From positions 1 to 64,000 of IMG/VR virus record IMGVR_UViG_3300030012_004221: a stretch of 64,000 bases of DNA; one strand, 5' to 3'. The DNA comes from a virus. The notes beneath the pieces were generated by a model. It had not been told where the DNA came from. It worked only from the letters and a program-made list of their open reading frames with translations, and did not search any database. Each line of letters opens with the position of its first letter. Within the stretch, counting starts at the first letter, position 1. Below are positions 43,010 through 50,644 of this stretch, in pieces. The translations under genes were made by a program, and so were the position numbers.

Positions 43010-43378
43010 CTATGATATAACTAAACTAAAATTACCAGTTGATTTTATGTAATATGAGTTAGCAGCAACTGTTTGTGTTGGTGTAAATTGAAATGATCCA
43101 CTACCATCTCCTCTTCCAATTGGTATAGCCCAGTGGGTAGAGCTTGAGACAATAAGGGATTGAGTTACATTACCATTAAATGTTCCAAACGATCCAGTAA
43201 GTAGTGTAGTGGAATTTAGATTTTGGTTTGCGGTAGCATTCCCCTCCAGTGTAAGATATCCTATTGGGAAATTATTATTAGACGCCGTTACGTTAAGAAC
43301 GGTAAATGTTTTAGCTCCTGACAGTTCTTCTCCTAACGTTCCGCTATTATGCATTTGTGCTGCTGTATATGTTGCCAT
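43010..43378 (-). CDS. Small virion-type structural protein
   Basis: 122 residues starting MATYTAAQMHNSGTLGEELS, beta-prone and rich in Thr, Asn, Ser and Gly, without signal peptide. The MATYTAAQ start and composition resemble small tail or decoration proteins of T4-like phages. A late-type element 15 nt upstream supports late expression, although the gene lies among early-type genes. Confidence 0.65.
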   Translation of the reverse strand: MATYTAAQMHNSGTLGEELSGAKTFTVLNVTASNNNFPIGYLTLEGNATANQNLNSTTLLTGSFGTFNGNVTQSLIVSSSTHWAIPIGRGDGSGSFQFTPTQTVAANSYYIKSTGNFSLVIS

Positions 43379-43393
43379 ACTGGAATTATTTTA

Positions 43394-43403
43394 TTATAAA
43401 TAT
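43394..43403 (-). promoter_or_regulatory. Late-type element ATATTTATAA
   Basis: Minus strand GATATTTATAATAAAA, 15 nt before ATG 43378, touching the stop of the adenylyltransferase gene. Confidence 0.5.
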
Positions 43404-43810
43404 CACGAGTTGTGGGCTCCGTTTATAATATCCGAAGAACTTAAATCACCATATCTCTTAACATATATTATTTCCTTGATGAATTCACTACCTATTATCT
43501 TTTTATCTTTATAGTCATCACCAATTAACATATATCTTGGGGAGTGTGCTTTGATTAGTTCAATTAATTCGTCATCCGTTGAAAAAGATACTACCGCATC
43601 TATATATTTAATAGCCTTTAAAAATTCTACTCTATGTTGTAAGTTATTTATAGGACGGTCATTTCCTTTCATCGACTGAATTCTATCATCCGTATCTATC
43701 CCCACTATTACCGGAAGACCCATTTGTCTTGCTCTTTGGAAGAGTTTGATATGCCCCATGTGGAGCACATCAAAACATCCATTTATCCAAACTATATTTT
43801 TATGAGGCAT
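43403..43810 (-). CDS. HldE-C/TagD-type cytidylyl- or adenylyltransferase
   Basis: 135 residues. VWINGCFDVLHMGHIKLFQR is the GCFD-x-x-H-x-GH nucleotide-binding signature. VIVGIDTDDRIQSMKGNDRP and INNLQHRVEFLKAIKYID follow as in the family, and IIYVKRYGDLSSSDIING replaces the usual R-x-x-x-[ST]S-T end. Such proteins make ADP-heptose (HldE C-domain) or CDP-glycerol (TagD). The HldE-type kinase at 58304 makes the first option attractive. The start overlaps the DUF932 stop. Confidence 0.85.
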   Translation of the reverse strand: MPHKNIVWINGCFDVLHMGHIKLFQRARQMGLPVIVGIDTDDRIQSMKGNDRPINNLQHRVEFLKAIKYIDAVVSFSTDDELIELIKAHSPRYMLIGDDYKDKKIIGSEFIKEIIYVKRYGDLSSSDIINGAHNS

Positions 43811-44615
43811 ACTCTAATGCAACATTAAATAATTCTTTATTTATTTTCATGTCTTGTTTGAAATTTTTAATTTCTCTAGCTTTTCTAAGCTTTCCACCTG
43901 CCATGTAATCAAAATCACCTTCAATGATTTTTTCTTGTACTACATTAAATACTGACCATAAATCATTTCCTTCATCTTCTTTTCTAACTGGTTTGATGAA
44001 TTCATCCATATTTATCTTAATTCTATTAAGTTCATCTTTTTTAAATCTAGTATTTAAAGCTTCTTTAGCAAATTCTAAAATTTGATTTTGCTCTAACTCT
44101 GTAGCTTTCATTTTATTCATTGATTCAACTGTTAATGGAAGATTTTCAACCATTTCTTTAATTTTAACTTGTAAATCATCAAATGAATAACCCATATGTC
44201 TCATTTTAACTGATTCAAATCTTGTATCGGCAATTACCAATCCATTAGAACAAACTAATCTGTATAAACCTGCTTCAAAATTAAAAGCATTTTTACCATC
44301 ATGAGAATTAGTCATTAATATTTGTGGAAATACTGTATCTCCATCCTGACCATTAATTACAACATCATCATTTCTAAATACCAATAAATGTTTTTGGAAT
44401 CCTTGTGTTGATTTTTTCCTTGCTTTTACCTCTTTTGCTTCAATTGGTTTCCAACCTAACAATTCCATATCATCAATTACTCTTTCTGTTGGAATATGAG
44501 TATAGTGTTTTGACACCTCACTACTTGGTGTTTTAGCAAATACTGCTGGTGCAAGTGATTTAATATTTTCTTTACTTAAATACTTAGCTGTTTGTAATGT
44601 TTCTTCGTTTAGCAT
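43800..44615 (-). CDS. DUF932 phage/plasmid-like protein
   Basis: 271 residues. KHLLVFRNDDVVINGQDGDT then FPQILMTNSHDGKNAFNFEA and GLYRLVCSNGLVIAD match the DUF932/TIGR03299 family found in phages and plasmids, whose function is unknown. The C-terminal half is helical and charged. It is the first gene after the long non-coding region and has an early promoter. Confidence 0.82.
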   Translation of the reverse strand: MLNEETLQTAKYLSKENIKSLAPAVFAKTPSSEVSKHYTHIPTERVIDDMELLGWKPIEAKEVKARKKSTQGFQKHLLVFRNDDVVINGQDGDTVFPQILMTNSHDGKNAFNFEAGLYRLVCSNGLVIADTRFESVKMRHMGYSFDDLQVKIKEMVENLPLTVESMNKMKATELEQNQILEFAKEALNTRFKKDELNRIKINMDEFIKPVRKEDEGNDLWSVFNVVQEKIIEGDFDYMAGGKLRKAREIKNFKQDMKINKELFNVALEYAS

Positions 44616-44646
44616 AACCTTGATTTTTAATTATTAATATGGGGTG

Positions 44647-44676
44647 AATATACGAACCCTCTCTCGGGGAACCAAA
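44647..44676 (-). promoter_or_regulatory. TTTGG-N16-TCGTATATTCAC promoter before DUF932 gene
   Basis: Spacer CCCCGAGAGAGGGT, nearly identical to that of the RadA-like promoter. AAGACTTCC lies upstream (44687-44695). Confidence 0.8.
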
Positions 44677-44679
44677 CAT

Positions 44680-45345
44680 TTTACCGGAAGTCTTCAAAAG
44701 TTTTTAAAGAGCTGTTACAAATATAACAACCATTATAATCACATATATTATTGGGCTGAGGTCAATTTTTCTTTCCATGCTGATATATACATTACAACAT
44801 TCTATTATATGTGGTTTTAATATTAAGTAGTTATTACCAATATTATATCAATATATATTTTATCGATGCCAAAAATTTTGTTAAAAAAAGAATCCACATA
44901 TCACGATTTTTTAATCCCTTTACCCATATATATCCTTATATACAATCGATGCTTTAAGATCGTTTTCGAACCATAAAGACAGCTAAAACTTTTTTTGCGC
45001 ATATACACGCCCGATGGACGGCGGCTATCCGTGGGTAATTACGCGGGCGGTACGGCGTACCACGGCGAAAATATTATGTAAATATGTAAGTGATATAGCG
45101 GTGAGGATATATCATCCAGTAAGTACAACGGTAGGGATAGTTACGTACTAAGTACTAACCACCCCTACACAAGGTACTACATAAATAATAATTAAATAAT
45201 ACTAACTTACGTTACATTAAGGTAAGCGGTACGGCTAAGGTACTGATGTATGCCTCCCTACCGTCGTATTCTGCACCACCAATGCATGCTCATAACACAC
45301 AATCACCGTTATCCACCGCACCTCCGCGCGTGTTTACCATATTTT
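44680..45345. other. Long non-coding, GTAC-rich region; possible origin or structured RNA
   Basis: About 660 bp without a supportable ORF on either strand. The left half is AT-rich, with two ATCGATGC copies (44863 and 44945 areas). The right half (45000-45340) is much richer in G+C than the surroundings. It has eight GTAC sites between 45050 and 45243, a 13-bp palindrome GGTACGGCGTACC (45049-45061), a direct repeat GCGGTACGGC (45047-45056 and 45226-45235) and an inverted pair ACGGTAGGG/CCCTACCGT (45128-45136 and 45256-45264). An early promoter points into it from 45351-45380. A replication origin or an untranslated RNA are the main options. Confidence 0.6.
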
Positions 45346-45347
45346 AC

Positions 45348-45590
45348 CTAAATATACGAACAATTTTTTGCTTTTCCAAACCATTTTACACATGCCTTTT
45401 GTGAATAGTTGCGAACAACGCGTTTACTTTGCGGTTCGTAATATATACTCGTTCCTATAGGTAAGGGTTGGCTGCGCGGAATAAAGGGGTTAATGTGAGT
45501 GTGGTTTTGGTTTATATTCCCCCTCACTAGTTGTTCATATACTATTTGACTTCTTTTTGGTTGTGTCATACTTGGTATTTTGTTTGTCAT
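45348..45590 (-). CDS. Small basic protein of unknown function
   Basis: 80 residues, or 73 if started at ATG 45569 (MTQPKRSQIVYEQLV). The sequence is basic, with NQNHTHINPFIPRSQPLPIG and KACVKWFGKAKNCSYI. It overlaps the preceding gene by up to 56 nt and contains a promoter in its 3' end, both reasons for doubt. No family recognised. Confidence 0.5.
   Translation of the reverse strand: MTNKIPSMTQPKRSQIVYEQLVRGNINQNHTHINPFIPRSQPLPIGTSIYYEPQSKRVVRNYSQKACVKWFGKAKNCSYI
45351..45380 (-). promoter_or_regulatory. TTTGG-N16-TCGTATATTTAG promoter reading into the non-coding region
   Basis: Same spacing as the other early promoters. It overlaps the last codons of the 80-aa ORF and has no start codon in the following 660 bp, so its product would be untranslated or a very long leader. 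Confidence 0.72.
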
Positions 45591-45717
45591 ACTTGGCTAA
45601 CCTCTTCTTAAACGCATTTAAGTTCTTTGATTTGTAATGATCCTCCACTACAGCCCAAATAACTGCTAACGTAAACACAACAGCAACACCCATAAAACCT
45701 AATAAACCTTCACTCAT
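45535..45717 (-). CDS. Small single-pass membrane protein
   Basis: 60 residues. The N-terminus MSEGLLGFMGVAVVFTLAVI is a transmembrane helix (about 4-24), with a Lys/Asn/Ser-rich cytoplasmic tail (KRLAKYDKQNTKYDTTKKKS). One of several small membrane proteins in the early region; function unknown. Confidence 0.65.
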   Translation of the reverse strand: MSEGLLGFMGVAVVFTLAVIWAVVEDHYKSKNLNAFKKRLAKYDKQNTKYDTTKKKSNSI

Positions 45718-45733
45718 CGTTTAGTTATTTTAA

Positions 45734-45967
45734 TTAATATTCGTTTGAATCTTCCCCGTCGTCGCTGGAATTATCATCACCGTCACTCCATCTATCCCAA
45801 TCATTATTATCCTCATCTACCCATGGTTTGGTTTTAGGATCCTTTTCGGTTAATTTTTTCATATTAGCCTCCATTGTCATTTGTTTTAGAGCATTAATAT
45901 AATTAAACCTTTCAGTTACACTCATCATACGAAGCATATCTTTATCTAACTCACTATACTTTGGCAT
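45734..45967 (-). CDS. Small acidic protein
   Basis: 77 residues. A helical start, MPKYSELDKDMLRMMSVTER, is followed by a strongly acidic tail (WVDEDNNDWDRWSDGDDNSS). The tail could mimic DNA or be disordered. It lies 1 nt after the preceding gene's stop. Confidence 0.65.
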   Translation of the reverse strand: MPKYSELDKDMLRMMSVTERFNYINALKQMTMEANMKKLTEKDPKTKPWVDEDNNDWDRWSDGDDNSSDDGEDSNEY

Positions 45968-45968
45968 A

Positions 45969-46295
45969 TTATAAATTTAATGATTTAACTTTTTTACTTA
46001 TTTCATTTGCAGTTTGAGCTGAACTCACAATAGCAATTACTTTAGCTACAGTGTCAGTTGACAACCACCCAGCAATCTGATCATCTTCTCTAATCTCAAT
46101 AAATCTTGAATCATTATCAAATACAGCAATTTCAGCACTTACTGAATCCCAGTAATCTTGTTTTTGAGGAGTACCATATGCATCTTTTTCTCTAACAGCA
46201 CAGTAATTACCTATACCCCACTGAACAGAAATACTAAATCCATTTTGGAAATCCATTTGAAATCCTTTATTCAAACAACTTGTAAACTTAGACAT
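45969..46295 (-). CDS. Protein of unknown function with beta N-terminus
   Basis: 108 residues. FQNGFSISVQWGIGNYCAVR and SAEIAVFDNDSRFIEIREDD form strands, and the end is a helix (VAKVIAIVSSAQTANEISKK). Similar small proteins are common in T4-like phages, but I know of no function. Preceded by the AATAAAGTTATG leader. Confidence 0.7.
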   Translation of the reverse strand: MSKFTSCLNKGFQMDFQNGFSISVQWGIGNYCAVREKDAYGTPQKQDYWDSVSAEIAVFDNDSRFIEIREDDQIAGWLSTDTVAKVIAIVSSAQTANEISKKVKSLNL

Positions 46296-46299
46296 AACT

Positions 46300-46392
46300 T
46301 TATTTTTTAACTATTAATAATCCTAATAATAATCCTAAATTAATACTAGCTAAAACTACTATCAACACTTCTAAAATACTCACTTCTATCAT
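46300..46392 (-). CDS. 30-aa membrane mini-protein
   Basis: ATG 46390-46392 to TAA 46300-46302, 30 codons. After MIEVS the peptide is one hydrophobic helix (VLIVVLASINLGLLLGLLIV) ended by two lysines. It lies 4 nt before the next start and carries the AATAAAAGTTATG leader, which supports translation. Function unknown. Confidence 0.6.
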   Translation of the reverse strand: MIEVSILEVLIVVLASINLGLLLGLLIVKK

Positions 46393-46402
46393 AACTTTTA
46401 TT

Positions 46403-46600
46403 TTAATAAAACATTCTATTCCAAGTCAACCAACTAGGTTCACTAACTAATTTACCATCTCTCTCAACAGTACATTTATTACCACATTTAGATACCTTAA
46501 TTAACTTATTATTCCCACAATAATCTTTACCAATTGATTCTCTTAATTCACCAATCTTATTAAATCCATCTAATTTATCTGTAATACTTAAATCTATCAT
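46403..46600 (-). CDS. Small protein with paired cysteines
   Basis: 65 residues. The helical start (MIDLSITDKLDGFNKIGELR) is followed by DYCGNNKLIKVSKCGNKCTV and WLTWNRMFY. Three cysteines could form a small metal site. First gene behind an early promoter, with leader AATAAAGGTTATG. Confidence 0.65.
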   Translation of the reverse strand: MIDLSITDKLDGFNKIGELRESIGKDYCGNNKLIKVSKCGNKCTVERDGKLVSEPSWLTWNRMFY

Positions 46601-46626
46601 AACCTTTATTTTTTATTTACAGGGTA

Positions 46627-46656
46627 AATATACGAACCCTTTCTCAGGTAGCCAAA
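46627..46656 (-). promoter_or_regulatory. TTTGG-N16-TCGTATATTTAC promoter
   Basis: GAGAAAGGGT-type spacer, 26 nt before ATG 46600. The -33 element overlaps the last codons of the 150-aa gene, so genes are packed over promoters. Confidence 0.78.
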
Positions 46657-47096
46657 TCCTTTTGCATAAATCTATATAGTTCTAAAATAGTACCATCAAA
46701 ACTATAAACAATATCATGCATTTTACTTCTTTGAACTCTAAAATGTTTACTGAAATTATTAACTAGTCTATCCATCCTATCAGCTTCATCTTTCATTCCA
46801 TCTTCATACAATTTATTATAACGTTTTCTAGCTTTACTTTCAATTTCAATATAACGAATATCTTGTTCTATTTCATCTAAATTACCTTGATAATTATCTT
46901 TAAAATCCTTTTGTTCTTCTTTCATCCAATGTAATTCCCACTCAGCTTCTTGAAAAAATGGAGTTGGATCAAAATCACCATTTGTAATTTTATCTAATAA
47001 CCTTGCTTTGTAAGGTAAATTTTTATGTGATCTAAAACGTCTCCACCAATAGAAAGGCATTGCTCGTCTACCACTTGGTTTTTTAGGTACTCTCAT
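46644..47096 (-). CDS. Basic helical protein of unknown function
   Basis: 150 residues with an Arg-rich start, MRVPKKPSGRRAMPFYWWRR, then charged helices (EAEWELHWMKEEQKDFKDNY, RYIEIESKARKRYNKLYEDG). The pattern suggests a nucleic-acid- or RNA-polymerase-binding factor, but no family is recognised. The start overlaps the previous stop (ATGA). Confidence 0.68.
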   Translation of the reverse strand: MRVPKKPSGRRAMPFYWWRRFRSHKNLPYKARLLDKITNGDFDPTPFFQEAEWELHWMKEEQKDFKDNYQGNLDEIEQDIRYIEIESKARKRYNKLYEDGMKDEADRMDRLVNNFSKHFRVQRSKMHDIVYSFDGTILELYRFMQKDLAT

Positions 47097-47569
47097 ACTC
47101 CTAAGTATTTTTTATATTTACTATCCATTTTATCATAATATTTAGTTTTTAAAATATTTTTATGAGCTAAATTTATGTCATTTAAATTGTTTATCAAAAC
47201 TAAAAAACAAGGAGCTAATGCTCTAGCATTAAAACCATCCACCTCTAATTTATCATTAGGATTAATACATAACGCTTTCCAATTACTTTGATCTGATGCT
47301 TCTAATACTTTATTTAAAAAATGCTGATAACGTTTAGTATCCCTTTCATCCATCTCAGCATGCTCTTGAATAAACACAGCTGAGTTTTTACCTGACTTAA
47401 TAAATTTATGCATACAAATAATAAAATCATTTTTAGTAGTTATACTATCTATGTAAATATTATCTGTTTCTCTTTCTTGTTTAGCAAAAGGACAAACAGG
47501 CATACCATTATATTCATCTCTTGGTATTTCTAGTACATTTTTAATATAATCTAATACTTTATTTTTCAT
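47093..47569 (-). CDS. Conserved-type protein of unknown function
   Basis: 158 residues. PVCPFAKQERETDNIYIDSI and FIICMHKFIKSGKNSAVFIQ are followed by NWKALCINPNDKLEVDGFNA and RALAPCFLVLINN. Alpha/beta with four cysteines, one in a CPF motif. I recall no function for such phage proteins. It overlaps both neighbours slightly. Confidence 0.7.
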   Translation of the reverse strand: MKNKVLDYIKNVLEIPRDEYNGMPVCPFAKQERETDNIYIDSITTKNDFIICMHKFIKSGKNSAVFIQEHAEMDERDTKRYQHFLNKVLEASDQSNWKALCINPNDKLEVDGFNARALAPCFLVLINNLNDINLAHKNILKTKYYDKMDSKYKKYLGV

Positions 47570-47684
47570 AAGCCCAAATTGAAGGAAGTCCTGAGTACTT
47601 ACAAATTAATTTATTATTAACTTTGTATAATTCTTCTTCCCATTCTTCATCTTCAATTTCATAATGTATTCCTGACATACACAT
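47559..47684 (-). CDS. 41-aa acidic mini-protein
   Basis: Started at ATG 47682-47684, 1 nt after the previous stop, giving MCMSGIHYEIEDEEWEEELY and NNKLICKYSGLPSIWAYEK. A longer in-frame ORF reaches 47768 but would overlap the 56-aa gene and lacks a better start. Function unknown. Confidence 0.55.
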   Translation of the reverse strand: MCMSGIHYEIEDEEWEEELYKVNNKLICKYSGLPSIWAYEK

Positions 47685-47685
47685 A

Positions 47686-47856
47686 TTAATGATCTTTATT
47701 TTTACAATTCTTTTTATGTTTAAACCATCCCCCACATTTACATTTAACATAGTAAATAGCTGGTCCAACGATTGGAACTGAAGCTGCTAAAGTAAAAATG
47801 TTTGGATGCCAATGTTCACCACAAAACCCAAATAAATGTTTTAAAAATTCTATCAT
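47686..47856 (-). CDS. 56-aa membrane-associated mini-protein
   Basis: ATG 47854-47856 overlaps the ligase stop as ATGA; TAA is at 47686-47688. MIEFLKHLFGFCGEHWHPNI precedes a hydrophobic stretch (FTLAASVPIVGPAIYYV) and a KCKCGGWFKHKKNCKNK tail with three cysteines. It could be a membrane protein with a small metal site. Not recognised. Confidence 0.6.
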   Translation of the reverse strand: MIEFLKHLFGFCGEHWHPNIFTLAASVPIVGPAIYYVKCKCGGWFKHKKNCKNKDH

Positions 47857-49130
47857 AATTCTCTTTTTTCTCCGTGTATTATTTTTACTGTAGGAAATCT
47901 TAAACTTATCCCACCTTCTTGATTTGCAGTTTCCTCAAAATATTGTACAGTTATTGTTTTTCCTACAATAGAACCATCCATATATTGCAAACGCTGCTCT
48001 TGAGTAAATCCACTACCTACTTTTACTAAATAACCTTTATGCTCAATCCATACTTGTGATAACATAGTCATTGACTCTGACTTACCATCTCTAACTACTT
48101 CATGTGTATCAATATCCCAACCTAATACTTCATATTCAGCATCATGGAATTTTTTAACTTTAACTAGGTTTTTACTACGTTTACCTTCATAACCTACATT
48201 TTTACGTAACATAAATCCTTCCCAACCTTTTTCAGCTGATAGTTTATTCCATGTTTCAAAATGATCATCATCTGTTATTTGGAATTGATCTACATAATGT
48301 AATATTGATGTATCTGTAAACCTACCTCCTTGCCAAGCTCTTAAAGCACGTAACCTTTCAGTTAAGGGGGTATCACCTTTCTTTTGATTAAACTCCCATC
48401 TATGAATCATATCAAATATCATAAATATAGGATTTTCAATTTGATGATCTTTACGTCTAAGTTGTTTCATAACACCCTGAAAATCTTCATTACCATCTTC
48501 ATCCATTAAACATATTTCACCATCAAACACATAATTAACAATACCTGTGTTTTCAATAGCTTCTTTTACTTTATTTAAGGTAGTTAATTCTTTACCCATT
48601 CTAGAATATAATGTACAATCTCCATTTTGATCTACCACAGCTAAACATCTAACTCCATCTAATTTTCTTGAAGCATACCATCTATCATTCCAATCACATT
48701 TACCTTTATATTCTTGAGCCAATGCAACAGAAAATGTAGGAATTAAACCAGGAACTGCTTTATTAATAACTTTATCTCCTGCTCTAATTTTAAGATCTTT
48801 ATCTATAATACTTAAAACTAATTCTTCATGTTTAACACTATCACAAGTAGCCATAAGAAAACCATTTACAGCAGCAATTGCATCATGTCCTGTAATTTTT
48901 CTACTACTTAAATCATCTAATAACTCAAATATGGTTTGATAAGTATTATACTTAAATAACCCAGAATTCTTCCTACACGTTTTACCTGTGACAAAATACT
49001 GTTTGAAGGGGTTATATGTATATTCTAATACCTTATGTATAAACGCGTCACTTTGCGCTATAATCGCAACTTTTTGCGTGCTACTACTGGTAGCACGCAT
49101 TTCATTTACAAATCCTCTTAATATCTCCAT
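47853..49130 (-). CDS. ATP-dependent DNA ligase
   Basis: 425 residues. Motif I is WYASRKLDGVRCLAVV (the adenylated lysine of KLDG), motif III VFDGEICLMD, motif IIIa PIFMIFDMIHRWEFNQ, motif IV GWEGFMLRKNVGYEGK and motif V LVKVKKFHDAEYEVLG, followed by an OB-fold. The N-terminal 150 residues are a helical DNA-binding part. The enzyme seals nicks in replication and repair. It is made from the operon starting with the KOW-like 91-aa gene. Confidence 0.93.
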   Translation of the reverse strand: MEILRGFVNEMRATSSSTQKVAIIAQSDAFIHKVLEYTYNPFKQYFVTGKTCRKNSGLFKYNTYQTIFELLDDLSSRKITGHDAIAAVNGFLMATCDSVKHEELVLSIIDKDLKIRAGDKVINKAVPGLIPTFSVALAQEYKGKCDWNDRWYASRKLDGVRCLAVVDQNGDCTLYSRMGKELTTLNKVKEAIENTGIVNYVFDGEICLMDEDGNEDFQGVMKQLRRKDHQIENPIFMIFDMIHRWEFNQKKGDTPLTERLRALRAWQGGRFTDTSILHYVDQFQITDDDHFETWNKLSAEKGWEGFMLRKNVGYEGKRSKNLVKVKKFHDAEYEVLGWDIDTHEVVRDGKSESMTMLSQVWIEHKGYLVKVGSGFTQEQRLQYMDGSIVGKTITVQYFEETANQEGGISLRFPTVKIIHGEKREL

Positions 49131-49131
49131 A

Positions 49132-49407
49132 CTAAGCTTTTCTTAATAAACCTGGTGAAACATTAAATCTCCCAAAACCATCATTTTCAACAACTTTAAT
49201 ATTTTTACTATTAATTTTAGTAATTCTAAATATTTTACTAGGATCCATTTTTTTATGAACAATAGTAACTACATCACCTACTCTAAATGATGACTTAATT
49301 TCATTTCTTAATTCTGATTTACGAATATTGATTTGATCAACTATTGAATTTAAATTTTCGTTTTCTGAATTTTTAATGAATTCTAACACTTCGTTTAAAT
49401 TTACCAT
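49132..49407 (-). CDS. Small SH3/KOW-like protein
   Basis: 91 residues. A helical start (MVNLNEVLEFIKNSENENLN) leads to FRVGDVVTIVHKKMDPSKIF and RITKINSKNIKVVE, the pattern of a KOW/SH3-like barrel that can bind nucleic acid or RNA polymerase. First gene of the ligase operon, with the AATAAAGGTTATG leader. Confidence 0.68.
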   Translation of the reverse strand: MVNLNEVLEFIKNSENENLNSIVDQINIRKSELRNEIKSSFRVGDVVTIVHKKMDPSKIFRITKINSKNIKVVENDGFGRFNVSPGLLRKA

Positions 49408-49438
49408 AACCTTTATTGTTTTTATTATTTACGGGGTA

Positions 49439-49468
49439 AATATACGAAAGGGATCTGGCTAAGCCAAA
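49439..49468 (-). promoter_or_regulatory. TTTGG-N16-TCGTATATTTAC promoter with hairpin
   Basis: The -33 element lies in a stem GGGATTTGGC / GCCAGATCCC (49451-49473 area). AAAGACTTCC is found upstream (49478-49487). No long U-tract follows, so this is not a strong terminator. Confidence 0.78.
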
Positions 49469-49496
49469 TCCCTCTGCGGAAGTCTTTAAATAATTT

Positions 49497-49652
49497 TTAG
49501 TGATCTAAAAATACAGCATACACAGGTACTTTTTTATTTTTAGGAAAGTGTACTGTAGTTATTAACTCTTTTTTCTTGATTACAGGCTGTTCAGTTTTAT
49601 CAACTGGCCAATATTTAGGATTTTTACTATTTAATTTTCTTTTCTTAGGCAT
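49497..49652 (-). CDS. 51-aa basic mini-protein
   Basis: ATG 49650-49652 overlaps the preceding stop as TAATG; TAA at 49497-49499. Sequence opens MPKKRKLNSKNPKYWPVDKT and ends PVYAVFLDH. A basic N-terminus and a short strand-rich end. Function unknown. Confidence 0.6.
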   Translation of the reverse strand: MPKKRKLNSKNPKYWPVDKTEQPVIKKKELITTVHFPKNKKVPVYAVFLDH

Positions 49653-50221
49653 TATTGATAATAGTCATCATCATCATATTCATCATATTCATCATAATCA
49701 TCCTCATAATCTTCTTCATCTTCAAATTCAGATTCGTAATTAAACATATCTTCATTTGACTCAGTATAATTACCATCTTTACCCTCAATGTAATCTAATA
49801 CTTTTTCTAATGCAAAATTAAGCAATCTTTCATACCCATCTTCTGGAGCATCTATTGCCTTGTTAAATGTGCTTGTTAATGTAGATTGTATTTCTAATGG
49901 AATTTCCCTTGAATTAGTTAAAAATGAATGAGCAGGACCTGCTGTTTCAGCTCCATATCCTTTATAAAAGAAATCACCATCATTATAATAACGATAAATA
50001 ATTCTATTAATTGCTCTTAACATTTCACCTTCAATAAAATCAGAATTACCTGATCCAGGTACTAATTTATCATATAATACTTCATTTCTTTTTTCTAACT
50101 TTCCACCTACAAATTCTTTCATTAAATTTGGACCTGCAGGTTTAGATCTAGGCTTACCATCTGGAGTATAACCACAAGTACCTTCGTTCAAAAATTTTCT
50201 AAATGTGTTTAATTCTTTCAT
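49652..50221 (-). CDS. Protein with capsid-targeting-like N-terminus and acidic tail
   Basis: 189 residues starting MKELNTFRKFLNEGTCGYTP; FLNE|G at residue 13 fits a gp21-type site and resembles the T4 internal-protein leader MKTYQEFIAE. The middle is a helical domain (GEMLRAINRIIYRYYNDGDF), and the end is an Asp/Glu/Tyr-only tail (EDEEDYEDDYDEYDEYDDDD). It lies far from the main cargo block, beside its sister gene. Capsid packaging is inferred. Confidence 0.72.
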   Translation of the reverse strand: MKELNTFRKFLNEGTCGYTPDGKPRSKPAGPNLMKEFVGGKLEKRNEVLYDKLVPGSGNSDFIEGEMLRAINRIIYRYYNDGDFFYKGYGAETAGPAHSFLTNSREIPLEIQSTLTSTFNKAIDAPEDGYERLLNFALEKVLDYIEGKDGNYTESNEDMFNYESEFEDEEDYEDDYDEYDEYDDDDYYQ

Positions 50222-50640
50222 TTTAAATCGGATAATATATCTTCTACTACGTTTATAAAATCATTCATATCAATATTACCGTCTAATAATTGATCAACGT
50301 GAATCATCATTTCTTTCTTTAATGAATCTTTTTTAGATCTACCCATTTCCATTTCAAATTCCTCATCATCAATGTACATTTGTTCATCAACATCTTCTTT
50401 ATCTTCTTTATACATTGTATTTATGTAAAAGTCATCAGCTACTTTTTGTAATTGATCTCCTGAGTATTCCATAGTTTCACCTGTCTCTTTATTCTTAACA
50501 ACATAAGCTTTTAAATCAGATGCAAACATATCTCTAACTGACATTACTTTCATTTTTGTATCATCACCTTTAAGGACGACAGTATCACCCCTCATTATTT
50601 CTTCATTAAGGAATCTTCTAAAATTTTGTAATTCTTTCAT
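50218..50640 (-). CDS. Protein with capsid-targeting-like N-terminus (MKELQNFRRFLNE)
   Basis: 140 residues, MKELQNFRRFLNEEIMRGDT, with the first 13 residues nearly identical to the neighbouring 189-aa protein, so the leader has been duplicated. After it comes a small barrel-like part (DTVVLKGDDTKMKVMSVRDM) and an acidic helical end. Function unknown. Confidence 0.72.
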   Translation of the reverse strand: MKELQNFRRFLNEEIMRGDTVVLKGDDTKMKVMSVRDMFASDLKAYVVKNKETGETMEYSGDQLQKVADDFYINTMYKEDKEDVDEQMYIDDEEFEMEMGRSKKDSLKKEMMIHVDQLLDGNIDMNDFINVVEDILSDLK

Positions 50641-50644
50641 GATT

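Noticed and set aside
44950-44985. GGTTCGAA sequence suggesting a tRNA T-arm in the non-coding region
   Set aside because: The flanking bases do not pair into a T-stem and no acceptor, D or anticodon arm can be drawn.
47559-47768. Longer 69-aa version of the 41-aa mini-protein
   Set aside because: It would overlap the 56-aa ORF by 83 nt; the internal ATG 1 nt after that ORF's stop is more consistent.
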